DNA from: Halomonas fontilapidosi | GTDB lineage: Bacteria; Pseudomonadota; Gammaproteobacteria; Pseudomonadales; Halomonadaceae | Length of the DNA stretch: 64,000 bases | Direction: 5' to 3' | NCBI RefSeq assembly: GCF_014192285.1 | Contig: NZ_JACHXQ010000001.1 | Location: 1 to 64,000, forward strand | Part shown: positions 8,155-17,620 of the stretch, one piece after another | Numbering within the stretch: the first letter of the stretch is position 1 | Layout: each line of letters begins with the position of its first letter | The notes under the pieces: model-generated | Told to the model about the DNA's origin: nothing | The model's database searches: none | The model's input: only the letters and a program-made list of their open reading frames with translations | Program-made: the position numbers and the translations under genes

Positions 8155-9957
8155 ATGCTCCCAAATCTCAAGGATCTTTACTGCCTGCTAACAAGTGGAC
8201 AGCGGAAGAGACTGATAGGCCTGCAGTTGCTTGTTGTATTAATGGCCTTTGCTGAAGTGGCTGGTGTGGTCGCAATTGGTCCCTTCATGGCCATAGTCGG
8301 TGATATGAGTCAACTGGAGGGTGAGGGAGTTATCGCTCGGTTTTATGCATTGTCAGGTTTTCAAGACCCTTCGGATTTTGTTTTCTGGTTTGGGGTGTCT
8401 GTCCTTTTCATTCTTATCATGGCTTCTTGCCTGTCGATGTTTACGGTCTGGAAGTTGTCGATGTACGGTCAGCAAATTGGAGCAGAGCTCAGCACTAGAC
8501 TCTATCGACACTTTATGCAGCAACCATGGCTTTTTCATGCCGGAGGCAGCAGTGCACAGTTGACGAACAAGATATCTCAGGAGTGTGCCAGGATAACAGA
8601 CAAGATCATTGCTCCAATAATGAAGATGAATGCCAAGGTTGTCATGGTTCTATTCATGTCATTGGCAATTCTGATATATAATCCTTTGGTAGCTGCAACC
8701 GGTGTTATCGTTTTCGTCTTGGTGTACTTAACCCTGTATAGAACTGTGCGGCGCAAGCTGGTATCAAACGGAAAGGCAATTTCCCAAACGCAACGTGAAC
8801 GTTTCAAGCTAATGGCAGAAGGGTTTGGCGGTATCAAGGATGTATTGCTGCTTGGTCGACAGTCGGTTTTTAATTCCCGTTTTGAAAAGTCTAGTCGTTC
8901 TTTAGGACGTGCTAGAGGCACTACAAAAGCATTGTCTGAGGTGCCTCGCTATGCCATGGAGATGGTGGCCTTTGGCTCAGTGATATTTCTTGTTCTTTAT
9001 TTGTTATCTGCACATAGAGGAAACCTGGGAGATATACTGCCAGTGCTGTCTGTTTTCGCTTTAGCGGGACTCAAGCTGCTACCTGCCTTTCAACAGATCT
9101 ATACCAGTGTCGCTACCATTAGAGGCAACCTGGCAGCCTTTGACAGTATTCGCGAAGACCTTTTCAATAGTCGCCACTCTCAAGACGATGATGGGCTGAA
9201 AGAAACGCCTAGAGTCCATGTGGACCTTCATGGTGAGATTGAACTACGCGATATTGTTTTCCATTATCCCGGTAAGTCCGAGGCTGCACTTGATAAGCTA
9301 TCATTGATTGTTCCGGTAAACAAAGTGATCGGTTTGGTTGGTGCCTCTGGGTCAGGGAAGTCAACAGCAATAGATATTATTCTTGGTTTGATTGAGCCGG
9401 ATAGTGGTGATTTGCTGATCGATGGCGAGGCACTCACTGAGTCATTGTTACACCCTTGGCAAAACAGTCTTGGCTTCGTTTCCCAGTCAATCTTCCTTGC
9501 AGATGCCAGTATTCGTGAAAATATAGCATTTGGATTGCCAGATGAAGAAATCGATGATCAACGCGTATTGCGAGCAGCAAGAATGGCTCGCCTTGATGAG
9601 CTTTTATGTGAACTTCCGGAGGGAGTGGAAACACGTGTGGGTGAGCGTGGCATTCAGCTATCTGGCGGTCAACGTCAGCGTATCGGCATTGCCAGGGCGC
9701 TTTATGATGACGCTAATATCTTGATACTTGATGAGGCTACCAGTGCCTTGGATGGCATTACCGAAAAGCAGGTCATGGATGCTATTCATGATTTTTCAGG
9801 CAATAAGACCATCATTATGATTGCTCACCGCCTGGCTACGGTACGGAAGTGTGATTGCATTTACCTCATCGACAAGGGACGTGTCATCGATTTTGGCGTA
9901 TATGATGACCTTGTTGATCGTAATACAATCTTTCAACGCATGGCAACTCATGCCTGA
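8155..9957 (+). CDS. ABC exporter (TMD-NBD), PglK-like lipid-linked glycan flippase
   Basis: A 600-residue half-transporter with about six N-terminal membrane helices fused to an ATPase: Walker A GASGSGKST (396-404), signature LSGGQ (502-506), Walker B LILDE (523-527) and the switch His in IAHRLA. Size and arrangement match PglK/WlaB, which flips undecaprenyl-diphosphate-linked oligosaccharides. The PglC, PglD and PglE-like genes directly downstream support that assignment; lipid A or peptide export is the alternative. No Wzx flippase is in the window, so this is the likely flippase of the locus. AAGGA lies eight bases before the ATG. Confidence 0.82.
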   Translation: MLPNLKDLYCLLTSGQRKRLIGLQLLVVLMAFAEVAGVVAIGPFMAIVGDMSQLEGEGVIARFYALSGFQDPSDFVFWFGVSVLFILIMASCLSMFTVWKLSMYGQQIGAELSTRLYRHFMQQPWLFHAGGSSAQLTNKISQECARITDKIIAPIMKMNAKVVMVLFMSLAILIYNPLVAATGVIVFVLVYLTLYRTVRRKLVSNGKAISQTQRERFKLMAEGFGGIKDVLLLGRQSVFNSRFEKSSRSLGRARGTTKALSEVPRYAMEMVAFGSVIFLVLYLLSAHRGNLGDILPVLSVFALAGLKLLPAFQQIYTSVATIRGNLAAFDSIREDLFNSRHSQDDDGLKETPRVHVDLHGEIELRDIVFHYPGKSEAALDKLSLIVPVNKVIGLVGASGSGKSTAIDIILGLIEPDSGDLLIDGEALTESLLHPWQNSLGFVSQSIFLADASIRENIAFGLPDEEIDDQRVLRAARMARLDELLCELPEGVETRVGERGIQLSGGQRQRIGIARALYDDANILILDEATSALDGITEKQVMDAIHDFSGNKTIIMIAHRLATVRKCDCIYLIDKGRVIDFGVYDDLVDRNTIFQRMATHA

Positions 9958-10023
9958 TCTCCTGGCTTAAAAAGGGTATTGGTATCTTACACTATTTCTA
10001 TCCGCTTTTTCCTGGAGGTTGAG

Positions 10024-10626
10024 ATGTATGTTAAGCGGTTCCTAGATTTCGTGATTGCATTTTTTTGGCTCGTTCTATTGAGTCCACTGCTTCTTCTGGC
10101 TTCTATTGTTGTGTATTTAAATTTCGGGTTTCCAGTCTTATTTCGTCAACAAAGGCCTGGGCTGCATGGACAGCCTTTCGTGATGCTCAAGTTTCGCAGT
10201 ATGCGTAATGATATCGATGCGGAAGGCAACTTGTTGGCAAATGAGTTGCGGATGACACGCTTCAGTCAATGGTTGCGATCAACCAGTCTGGATGAGTTAC
10301 CTACTCTGTGGAACGTTCTCAAGGGCGACATGAGCCTGGTCGGGCCGCGTCCCCTTTTGATGGAGTACTTACCACTCTATACCCATCGGCAGGGCCGTCG
10401 CCATGAGGTAAAGCCTGGAGTGACTGGCTGGGCACAGGTCAACGGACGCAACGCCATTACTTGGGAAGAAAAATTCGAGCTAGACCTTTGGTACGTAGAG
10501 CATCACACCCTATGGCTCGACTTCCGTATTCTCTTTTTGACCTTGCTCAAGGTCCTGCGACGCGATGGCATTACCCATGCAGGGGACGTCTCCATGCCTC
10601 GCTTCCGTGGGGAGTCCCATGAGTAG
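10024..10626 (+). CDS. pglC: Undecaprenyl-phosphate sugar phosphotransferase, PglC-like
   Basis: Monotopic phosphoglycosyl transferase that starts lipid-linked glycan synthesis by moving a sugar-1-phosphate from UDP-sugar to undecaprenyl phosphate. It is 200 residues, the size of Campylobacter PglC, with one N-terminal reentrant membrane helix (about 6-33), the catalytic dyad Asp90-Glu91 in TSLDELPTLWNVLKGDMS, and the GPRP motif (107-110). The ATG at 10024 is preferred because GGAGG lies just upstream; a TTG at 9979 would add 15 residues. Likely substrate is a UDP-diacetamido or amino-sugar made by the next two genes (inference). The end overlaps the next gene by 8 bases. Confidence 0.88.
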   Translation: MYVKRFLDFVIAFFWLVLLSPLLLLASIVVYLNFGFPVLFRQQRPGLHGQPFVMLKFRSMRNDIDAEGNLLANELRMTRFSQWLRSTSLDELPTLWNVLKGDMSLVGPRPLLMEYLPLYTHRQGRRHEVKPGVTGWAQVNGRNAITWEEKFELDLWYVEHHTLWLDFRILFLTLLKVLRRDGITHAGDVSMPRFRGESHE

Positions 10627-11260
10627 TCCAGCGCGAAGACTTGCCATTCTGGGGGCGAGCGGACATGGCAAGGTTCTGGCTGACATCGCCTTGCTGAATG
10701 GTTGGGAGGAGGTCTGGTTCTACGATGACGCTTACCCTGCTTGTAGCGTCGTTGAGCACTGGCCGGTGGTAGGCACCTCGGAGACTTTACTCGCGCATGT
10801 CGATTGTTTTGCAGGCGTCATAGTTGCGATCGGAGATAATCGTGTTCGCAACGATCATCTGGCATCTTTGCATGAGCATGGTGTTAACCTGGTGACCCTT
10901 ATTCATTCACGAGCCATCGTCAGTCCTTTTGCCACTCTAGCGCCTGGCTGTGTGGTGTGTGCCGGTGCGGTGCTCAACCCTTTCGCCTTTGTCGGCCCTG
11001 GATGCATCATCAATACGGCTGCGACGGTTGATCATGATTGCCGACTCTTTAACTGTGTCCATGTGTCTCCCGGCGCGAATATCTCCGGGGAAGTGACCAT
11101 CGGCCGCTTCACCTGGGTCGGTGTTGGGGCCTCTGTTCGCCAGAGAATTAGCGTTGGCGAAAATGTGATAATAGGTGCTGGCGCCGCAGTGATTTCCGAC
11201 GTGCCTGATGACGTCACTGTTGTGGGTGTACCGGCGCGTCCGGTGCACTCATCAACCTGA
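10619..11260 (+). CDS. pglD: Sugar O/N-acyltransferase, PglD-like (left-handed beta helix)
   Basis: A 213-residue NeuD/PglD-family acyltransferase, expected to acetylate the 4-amino group of a UDP-amino sugar with acetyl-CoA. The N-terminal Rossmann-like domain shows GASGHGKV (12-19). Hexapeptide repeats of the beta-helix fill residues 95-205. The catalytic base is probably His139 in NTAATVDHDC. The ATG at 10619 overlaps pglC by 8 bases and gives the normal N terminus. It lies between the phosphotransferase and aminotransferase genes, as in pgl-type loci. Confidence 0.87.
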   Translation: MSSPARRLAILGASGHGKVLADIALLNGWEEVWFYDDAYPACSVVEHWPVVGTSETLLAHVDCFAGVIVAIGDNRVRNDHLASLHEHGVNLVTLIHSRAIVSPFATLAPGCVVCAGAVLNPFAFVGPGCIINTAATVDHDCRLFNCVHVSPGANISGEVTIGRFTWVGVGASVRQRISVGENVIIGAGAAVISDVPDDVTVVGVPARPVHSST

Positions 11261-11284
11261 TTGCTTAACTTCAAGAGGTCGACC

Positions 11285-12472
11285 ATGCTGGATGGACCCT
11301 TTTCTCCCTGGCCTTGCTATTCCGAGGAAGAGGCCGAGGCGGTGCGAACTGTCTTGCTCTCCAATCGTGTGAACTACTGGACCGGTCAGCATGGCCGTCT
11401 TTTTGAAGCTGAGTTTGCTGATTATGTTGGTGTCAGCCACGCCATTAGCGTCGCGAATGGCACTCTTGCCCTGGAATTGGCCCTTCGTGGTCTAGGTATC
11501 GGTAGCTGTCTGGGAAGGCGAGATGAAGTCATTGTGCCCCCTCGTACCTTCCTTGCCTCCGCTTCGAGCATTGTCGCCACAGGCGGGGTACCTGTTTTTG
11601 CTGACGTTGATGAAGATTCCCAGAATATCACTGCGGCGAACGTAGCAGCGGCCATCACTCCCTACACCCGAGCTATCATCGCAGTTCATCTTGCCGGCTG
11701 GCCATGTGAGATGGACGAGCTGCTCGCACTGTCCGATCGGCTTGGACTGTACCTGATAGAGGACTGCGCCCAGGCCCATGGGGCCACCTGGCAGGGGCAG
11801 AGCGTTGGCAGCCTGGGCCATGTGGGGTGTTGGTCCTTCTGCCAGGACAAGATTATGAGTACTGGTGGGGAAGGTGGCATGGTAACCACCCGTGATGAAG
11901 AGCTGTGGCGGCGAATGTGGGCCTACAAGGATCACGGCAAGAGCTTGGCTGCCGTCTATGAGCGTGAGCACCCTCCTGGGTTTCGCTGGTTGCACGAAAG
12001 CTTTGGAAGCAACTTTCGGTTGACCGAGCCACAGGCGGTGATCGGTCGTCTGCAACTCAAGCGTTTGCCAGCCTGGAAGCAGGCACGCCGGTTTAACGCC
12101 GAGCAGATCTGGTCGGCTGCCAGCAATTGTCCGGGCTTGCGTGTGCCCGTAGTTCCGCCTCATATCGAACATGCTGCCTACAAGGCTTACGTCTTTGTGG
12201 AACCCAATAGTCTTCGTGAAGGATGGAGTCGCGACCGGATCATTGCCGAAATCATGTCAGCCGGTGTGCCATGTCTGTCCGGTTCCTGTTCCGAGATATA
12301 CCTCGAGAAAGCCTTTCAATCCATTGGATGGGCTCCCAAACGGCCCTTGCCAGTGGCCAGGCGTCTGGGCAATACGTCACTTATGTTCCTCTGTCATCCC
12401 ACTCTTACCGATTCTGAGGTCGAGTTGACGTGCAAGGTCTTAAAAAAGGTGATGCGACATGCTGTGAAATGA
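11285..12472 (+). CDS. pglE: DegT/DnrJ/EryC1 aminotransferase, PglE-like
   Basis: A 395-residue PLP enzyme that would form a UDP-4-amino-4,6-dideoxy sugar from the 4-keto intermediate. Lys189 in SFCQDKIMSTGGEGG is the Schiff-base lysine and Asp160 in LIEDCAQAHGA binds the pyridine nitrogen. This active-site pattern is the PglE/LegC/PseC type and differs from the VioA-type enzyme at 4520. The ATG at 11285 has AAGAGG upstream and is preferred over a TTG at 11261. The matching UDP-GlcNAc 4,6-dehydratase (PglF) is not in the window. Confidence 0.85.
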   Translation: MLDGPFSPWPCYSEEEAEAVRTVLLSNRVNYWTGQHGRLFEAEFADYVGVSHAISVANGTLALELALRGLGIGSCLGRRDEVIVPPRTFLASASSIVATGGVPVFADVDEDSQNITAANVAAAITPYTRAIIAVHLAGWPCEMDELLALSDRLGLYLIEDCAQAHGATWQGQSVGSLGHVGCWSFCQDKIMSTGGEGGMVTTRDEELWRRMWAYKDHGKSLAAVYEREHPPGFRWLHESFGSNFRLTEPQAVIGRLQLKRLPAWKQARRFNAEQIWSAASNCPGLRVPVVPPHIEHAAYKAYVFVEPNSLREGWSRDRIIAEIMSAGVPCLSGSCSEIYLEKAFQSIGWAPKRPLPVARRLGNTSLMFLCHPTLTDSEVELTCKVLKKVMRHAVK

Positions 12473-12638
12473 GTACTCTGCATGCTTTTCGGCATCCAGT
12501 CGTGTCACTGTTCTGAAGAAAGGGATGCGGTTCCACCGCAGAAGCGTTTTGGGCAGTCACCAGCACGTCTTTTCGTGGCCTTTGATAGTGCATGATTGCT
12601 AATTTTATTTTATATCACCTGCATAAATTTAATGGACT

Positions 12639-13964
12639 ATGATCGCTTCAAGGTTGATTTCGTTGGCCGGTGGTGTTCTTCTGTTCGCCTTTTTGGCGCT
12701 ATTGATTTCCGTACCATGGGGCTACGCTGTCTTACCTTTATTTATGCTTGTCTCAGTGTTGGTAAGCCTGCCAATGGTATTCAGGGATCTATTGAACAGA
12801 GCAAGAAGCTACCTGGGAATTCGTGATTTTATATTTTGCTTTCCTTTAATACTATATTCATTAATATGGTCATGGGATGTCTGGGCTTCTTCAGAAACGC
12901 CGATCGATAGCGAGTACGGTGCCATGTCGCTTTGGCCGGCTATGTCCACCGTCGTATTGGTATGGTTTCGCCTCTTTCCCCCTTCTCCTTCATTTTGGTG
13001 GGCCGGTATTTTTACAGGCGCCTCTCTCGCAGGGTGCATTGCCCTATTTCAGCGATGGGTGATGATGCATGATCGAGTCGGAAACGGAATGAATGCAATC
13101 CCGTTCGGCAACCTTGCACTGTTACTTGGATGTCTGTCGCTTATAGCATACGTCTGGCGGTTATCGCAGGGGAGGTGCGGACGTGGAAAGGGGGTGTTTT
13201 TGCTTGCCGCTGCCGCCGGGGGCATTGTAGCCTCATTGCTTTCGGGGACACGTGGTGGTTGGGTGATACTACCTCTATTATCATTCTTTATCTGGGTTAT
13301 CTGGCGCAGCATGCATGATCACCAAGTGCAACTGTCCCGACGTTTCGACTGGGATGTTGTAGTATTGGTCTCGCTGATTCTCGTCGTCATGATGGCTCTG
13401 GGTTCAGCTGGGCCTCGCATTGCCACGGCTTTTGATGAGATGCATGCATACTGGTCACAAGACTTCCGCGGCGGCTCCATAGGTCTTCGCCTGGAGATGT
13501 GGAAAGGAGGCGTGATACTTTTCAGTGAACGCCCGCTGACGGGATGGGGCGAGGGAGGCCTTCAGTCTGCCCTTGACACTCTGGTGAGTCAGGGGCTGCT
13601 GTATCCAGGTGTCAGCGTATTCACTCAGTTGCATAGCGACATGATTGATACCGCAGCACGACGCGGGTTGGTGGGGCTTGTATCGTTGCTGGGGCTATAT
13701 GGGGTGCCACTCACGCTGTTCTGGCGATGTCGGCGTGATCCCGACCCTCGTGTGCGCTTGCTGGCGATCGCCGGGGTGATGATTGTGACCTCGTTCATGA
13801 TCTTTGGGTTTTCGCAGTCCATGCTGCGGGATGTCCGTGGACTCAGCGGCTATCTCGGTCTCTGCGTGGGATGTTGGGCGGTACTGAGATCCATTGAGTC
13901 ATCGAATCGTTTTGCGTGCCCTCCGGGCGAGAGGTGCGTAAATGCAAGGGCTCTGGTCCGGTAG
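12639..13964 (+). CDS. O-antigen ligase / polymerase-like membrane protein
   Basis: A 441-residue polytopic inner-membrane protein with roughly ten to twelve hydrophobic helices and a large periplasmic loop, the layout of the WaaL/Wzy superfamily. Recognisable pieces are LTGWGEGG and the conserved LHSDMIDTAARRGLVGL near residues 330-345, where the Wzy_C-type ligases keep a functional His. It could be the polymerase that works with Wzc or a ligase attaching the glycan. No good ribosome site precedes the ATG at 12639. It is the last gene of the island; GC content rises sharply after it. Confidence 0.78.
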   Translation: MIASRLISLAGGVLLFAFLALLISVPWGYAVLPLFMLVSVLVSLPMVFRDLLNRARSYLGIRDFIFCFPLILYSLIWSWDVWASSETPIDSEYGAMSLWPAMSTVVLVWFRLFPPSPSFWWAGIFTGASLAGCIALFQRWVMMHDRVGNGMNAIPFGNLALLLGCLSLIAYVWRLSQGRCGRGKGVFLLAAAAGGIVASLLSGTRGGWVILPLLSFFIWVIWRSMHDHQVQLSRRFDWDVVVLVSLILVVMMALGSAGPRIATAFDEMHAYWSQDFRGGSIGLRLEMWKGGVILFSERPLTGWGEGGLQSALDTLVSQGLLYPGVSVFTQLHSDMIDTAARRGLVGLVSLLGLYGVPLTLFWRCRRDPDPRVRLLAIAGVMIVTSFMIFGFSQSMLRDVRGLSGYLGLCVGCWAVLRSIESSNRFACPPGERCVNARALVR

Positions 13965-14041
13965 CGCATTCATTGCCTGCGATGAGATGATTTTTGGATT
14001 TGCGTGTCTGTTGACCTGAACACGTTAGACGGGATGGCTTG

Positions 14042-14500
14042 ATGATCGATTCGATACAGCGCTTCTTCAGCGACATCCTGGTGGCGGACGACAGCAGCGA
14101 TACCGCGGCGCCCAGCCTTGAGCTGGCCACGGCGGCGCTGCTTTTCGAAGTGGCGCGTGCCGACTACCATCTCGACGACAGTGAAGTGGCATTGCTGCGC
14201 GAGCTGTTGCAACGGCGTTTCGACCTGGCAGACGCCGACCTCGACGAACTGATGCGCCTGGCGTGGGAAGAGGCCGAGTCGGCCGTGGATCACTACCGGT
14301 TCGTCAGCTTGGTCAAGGAGCACTTCGATTATGGCCAGCGTTGCGAACTGGTGCGGATGATTTGGGCGCTTTCGCTGGCCGACAGTGAACAGCATCACCT
14401 CGAGGAGCACCGCATCCGCCGCCTGGCGGAGCTGTTGCACGTCAGCCATTCGGACTTCATTCGGGCCAAGTTGAAGGTGCTGGACGCCGAGTCCGACTGA
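14042..14500 (+). CDS. TerB-family protein
   Basis: A 152-residue soluble, acidic, all-helical protein with the TerB pattern: ATAALLFEVARADYHLDDSE, then a similar second half WALSLADSEQHHLEEHRIRRLAELL, with paired acidic motifs (D-x-D/E) that in this family can bind metal ions. TerB-like domains occur in tellurite-resistance and stress proteins and also as orphan genes; nothing here indicates tellurite resistance. It is the first GC-rich gene after the polysaccharide island. The ATG at 14042 follows GGGATGG. Confidence 0.8.
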   Translation: MIDSIQRFFSDILVADDSSDTAAPSLELATAALLFEVARADYHLDDSEVALLRELLQRRFDLADADLDELMRLAWEEAESAVDHYRFVSLVKEHFDYGQRCELVRMIWALSLADSEQHHLEEHRIRRLAELLHVSHSDFIRAKLKVLDAESD

Positions 14501-14584
14501 TGCCGCGGCGCGACTTTCCCTTGACGGATAGAAAGTGCATGCTCGTCGTCTTCAGTAGCCTGAACAGCAGACAAGGAGTCAGAC

Positions 14585-15826
14585 ATGGCGCGTGAGATCG
14601 TGGTGATGGGGGCCGGAATGGTCGGTGTATCGGTGGCCTGGCACCTGGCGCGGCGTGGGCATTCGGTGACCCTGGTCGATCGGCGCGAGCCGGGACGCGA
14701 GACCTCCTTCGGCAATGCCGGGATCATCCAGCGCGAGGCGGTGCAGCCTTATCCCTTCCCACGAGACCTCGCCACCATGTTGCGCGTGCTGCCCAACCGA
14801 CAGGTGGATATCCGCTATCGTCCCGGGGGGATGCTGCAGTCTGCCGGGCCGCTGCTTCAGTACTGGCAGAATTCCGCACCCAAGCGCTATGCGCGCATCG
14901 TGCCCGAGTATGCCTCGCTGATCTGCCTGTCGCTGGACGCCCATGCGCCGATGGTCGAGGCGGCCGGTGCCGACGCCCTGGTGCGCCGTGACGGCTGGCT
15001 GGAGCTCTATCGCAGTCAGGAGGCCATGACGGCGCGCCTGCGCGACGTTGAAGAGAATGCCAAGCGCTTCGGAGTGCGCTACCGCGCGCTGGATGCCGAC
15101 CAGTTGGCCGCGATGGAGCCTGAACTGAGCGGCAACCTGGCTGGTGCGATCCACTGGGAGCAGCCCTGGACGGTGGCCGACCCCGGCGGCCTGGTGCAGG
15201 CCTATGCGCGGAGCTTCGAGGCGCAGGGCGGGCGCGTATGGCAGACGGAGGTGACGGACGTTTCGCGCCAGGGCAACGGGTGGCGGGTCGCCACCGAGCA
15301 GGGCACGCTCGAGGCCGAGCAGGTCGTGATGGCCATGGGGCCCTGGTCGCGCGACTGGTTCTCGCGCCTGGGGCTGGAGATCCCGCTGTTCGTCAAGCGC
15401 GGCTATCACATGCATTACGGCACGAGGGACTCGGCGACGCTCAACCACTGGGTGATGGATGCCGAGGTCGGCTACCTGCTGGCGCCCATGCAGGCAGGCG
15501 TTCGCCTGACCACCGGCGCCGAGCTCGAGCGCCTCGAGGCGCCACCGCACCTGCAACAGTTGGCTGCCGCCGAGCGCGTGGCGAAGCAGCTGTTCCCGCT
15601 GGGCGAGCGGCTGGATGACAAGCCCTGGAAGGGGGCGCGTCCCTGCACGCCGGACATGAAGCCGGTGATCGGTCCGGCGCCGAAACAGGATGGGCTCTGG
15701 CTGGCGCTTGGCCATGGGCATCAGGGCTTTACGCTGGGGCCGGCGACCGGGCGTCTGCTGGCGCAGATGATGGAGGGGGAGACGCCCGAGATCGACATGG
15801 CGCCATTTCGGGCCGATCGGTTCTGA
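14585..15826 (+). CDS. FAD-dependent oxidoreductase, D-amino acid dehydrogenase (DadA)-like
   Basis: A 413-residue DAO-family flavoprotein with the N-terminal FAD-binding VMGAGMVGVSVAWHLARRG and ETSFGNAGII, typical of DadA-like enzymes, and a C-terminal PCTPDMKPVIGPAP...GHGHQGFTLGPATG flavin-binding stretch. It probably oxidises a D-amino acid or a related secondary amine and passes electrons to the quinone pool. The substrate is not readable. No alr/dadX neighbour is present, so the gene is likely a DadA paralog. AAGGAG stands eight bases before the ATG. Confidence 0.85.
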   Translation: MAREIVVMGAGMVGVSVAWHLARRGHSVTLVDRREPGRETSFGNAGIIQREAVQPYPFPRDLATMLRVLPNRQVDIRYRPGGMLQSAGPLLQYWQNSAPKRYARIVPEYASLICLSLDAHAPMVEAAGADALVRRDGWLELYRSQEAMTARLRDVEENAKRFGVRYRALDADQLAAMEPELSGNLAGAIHWEQPWTVADPGGLVQAYARSFEAQGGRVWQTEVTDVSRQGNGWRVATEQGTLEAEQVVMAMGPWSRDWFSRLGLEIPLFVKRGYHMHYGTRDSATLNHWVMDAEVGYLLAPMQAGVRLTTGAELERLEAPPHLQQLAAAERVAKQLFPLGERLDDKPWKGARPCTPDMKPVIGPAPKQDGLWLALGHGHQGFTLGPATGRLLAQMMEGETPEIDMAPFRADRF

Positions 15827-15882
15827 CGGGAGGAACCGTCGCGCTACAAGCAAGGCTTCTGCGTGGCGAGATCAGCCCTGAG

Positions 15883-16308
15883 TTATTGCCTGGCCTTACG
15901 CTTCTGCTGGGCCAGGTGCATCAGCAGCTTGGTCACCAGGGTGAAGACGAATACCAGCCAGCCGGCGGTGGCCAGCACATTGAACAGCAGCATTTTCTGC
16001 TCGCCGTTCATCGGGGTGATGAGATGTTCGATGACCATGGCCAGCAGGAAGGCCAGGACCAAGGGAAGGGCGAGGATATGCATCCACATCTCGGTGCGCC
16101 GCTTGCGAACGTGATAGCGGCCGAGTAGCACGCGGATAGGGCGGTGTACGAAGCTGATCAGGATCAGGCTACCCACCATCAACAGGGCGGCAAGGCTGGG
16201 TTCGACGCTGCCAAGGTGCGCGGAGATGCTCACTGACCAGTAGAGCACCAGCCACATCAAGCCGGCCAGGATAGCAACGGTATCGGCATAGTGTCTTACC
16301 TTGGGCAT
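15883..16308 (-). CDS. Small membrane protein, four predicted helices
   Basis: A 141-residue protein with four hydrophobic segments (about 10-28, 37-54, 76-93, 107-128) and a strongly basic loop between the second and third (HRPIRVLLGRYHVRKRRTEM) and a basic C terminus, so both should face the cytoplasm. I do not recognise the family. The start at 16308 has GAGGAC upstream and the downstream sequence is clean; longer upstream frames give low-complexity non-protein-like sequence. It is convergent with the DadA-like gene and divergent from pyrC. Confidence 0.75.
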   Translation of the reverse strand: MPKVRHYADTVAILAGLMWLVLYWSVSISAHLGSVEPSLAALLMVGSLILISFVHRPIRVLLGRYHVRKRRTEMWMHILALPLVLAFLLAMVIEHLITPMNGEQKMLLFNVLATAGWLVFVFTLVTKLLMHLAQQKRKARQ

Positions 16309-16495
16309 CGTGTCCTCATGGATGGCCGGGCCTTGTTGGCGCTGCAAACGCTGGCGCCATGATACGGCATTCCGCGCCGATTGAAGAGTCGCCGTGGCTG
16401 ATGCGCTTGGGTGGCCTCGGGGTTGCGGCGCGGTTGCGATATACTGGTGCCACGCTTCCGACGACGATCTCGATGCTTTCGACACAGGACCTGCC

Positions 16496-17533
16496 GTGAA
16501 CTCTATCACCCTGACCCGCCCGGACGACTGGCACCTGCACCTGCGCGACGGCGACGCCATGGCGGCCGTGGTAACCGCCAGCGCGCGCCAGATGGGGCGC
16601 GCCATCATCATGCCCAACCTCACGCCGCCGGTGACCACCACCGAGCGTGCGTTGGCCTATCGCGAGCGGATTCTCGCCGCGCTGCCCACCGGGGCCGCCT
16701 TCGAGCCGCTGATGACGCTCTACCTGACCGACAACACACCGGTTGATGAGATCGAGCGGGCCCATGCCAGCGGCCTGATTCAGGCGGTGAAGCTCTATCC
16801 TGCAGGGGCGACTACCAACTCGGCCTCTGGCGTCACCGATCTCACCCTGTGCGATTCGGCCATCGGCGCCATGGCGCGGCTGGGCATCCCGCTGCTGGTG
16901 CATGGCGAGGTGACCGATGCCGATATCGATATCTTCGACCGCGAGGCGGTGTTCATCGAGCGGGTCATGAAGCCCCTGCTCGAGCGCCATCCGGACCTGA
17001 AGGTGGTCTTCGAGCACATCACCACGGCCGATGCCGCTGAGTTCGTGACGGCAGCCCCGGCTAATGTCGCCGCGACCATCACCGTTCACCACCTGCTGTT
17101 CAACCGCAACCACATGCTGGTGGGCGGCATTCGCCCCCACTATTACTGCCTGCCGATTCTCAAGCGCGAGCGCCATCGCCAGGCCCTGATGGCCGCCGCG
17201 ACCTCGGGCAGCCCGAAATTCTTCCTGGGTACCGACAGCGCGCCGCATGCCCGCGGCGACAAGGAGAGCGCCTGCGGCTGCGCGGGGGCCTTCACCGCAC
17301 CTGCCGCGCTCGAGCTCTATGCCACTGCCTTCGAGCAGGCCGGGGCCCTGGAGCGTCTGGAGGGCTTCGCCAGCCACTTCGGCCCCGACTTCTACGGCCT
17401 GGCGCGTAATACCGATACCGTCACGCTGGTCCGCCAGCCGTGGCAGTTGCCCGAGACGCTGCCCTATGCCGAGGGCCAGCGCATTGTGCCCCTGGCCGCC
17501 GGCGAGACGCTGGAATGGAAACTGCAGGACTGA
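16496..17533 (+). CDS. pyrC: Dihydroorotase
   Basis: Third step of pyrimidine synthesis, closing carbamoyl-aspartate to dihydroorotate. The 345-residue protein matches class II PyrC in length. Zinc ligands His13 and His15 (WHLHLRDG), carboxylated Lys99 (AVKLYPAG), the later His residues in HGE, FEHIT and HHLLFNRN, and the catalytic Asp in GTDSAPH are all present. The GTG at 16496 is chosen because it yields the standard start [16 protein letters not shown]; an ATG at 16394 would add 34 residues foreign to the family. A strong hairpin follows the stop. Confidence 0.96.
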   Translation: MNSITLTRPDDWHLHLRDGDAMAAVVTASARQMGRAIIMPNLTPPVTTTERALAYRERILAALPTGAAFEPLMTLYLTDNTPVDEIERAHASGLIQAVKLYPAGATTNSASGVTDLTLCDSAIGAMARLGIPLLVHGEVTDADIDIFDREAVFIERVMKPLLERHPDLKVVFEHITTADAAEFVTAAPANVAATITVHHLLFNRNHMLVGGIRPHYYCLPILKRERHRQALMAAATSGSPKFFLGTDSAPHARGDKESACGCAGAFTAPAALELYATAFEQAGALERLEGFASHFGPDFYGLARNTDTVTLVRQPWQLPETLPYAEGQRIVPLAAGETLEWKLQD

Positions 17534-17577
17534 TGCCCGTCACCGGTGATCGCGACAGGTAGTCGCGAAAGTGGCAA

Positions 17578-17601
17578 GCGGCCGCCCCTCGGGGCGGCCG
17601 C
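17578..17601. terminator. Bid[27 protein letters not shown] pyrC and the esterase gene
   Basis: Ten-bp GC stem GCGGCCGCCC / GGGCGGCCGC with a CTCG tetraloop, followed by TGTTGTT on the top strand. It lies between convergent genes, so it can serve both. The U-run is weak. Confidence 0.7.
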
Positions 17602-17620
17602 TGTTGTTCCGGGCACGGGC

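Noticed and set aside
14579..15853. 424-codon frame antisense to the DadA-like gene
   Set aside because: Arg/His/Gln-rich low-complexity product caused by GC-biased third positions; the opposite strand encodes a clear flavoprotein.
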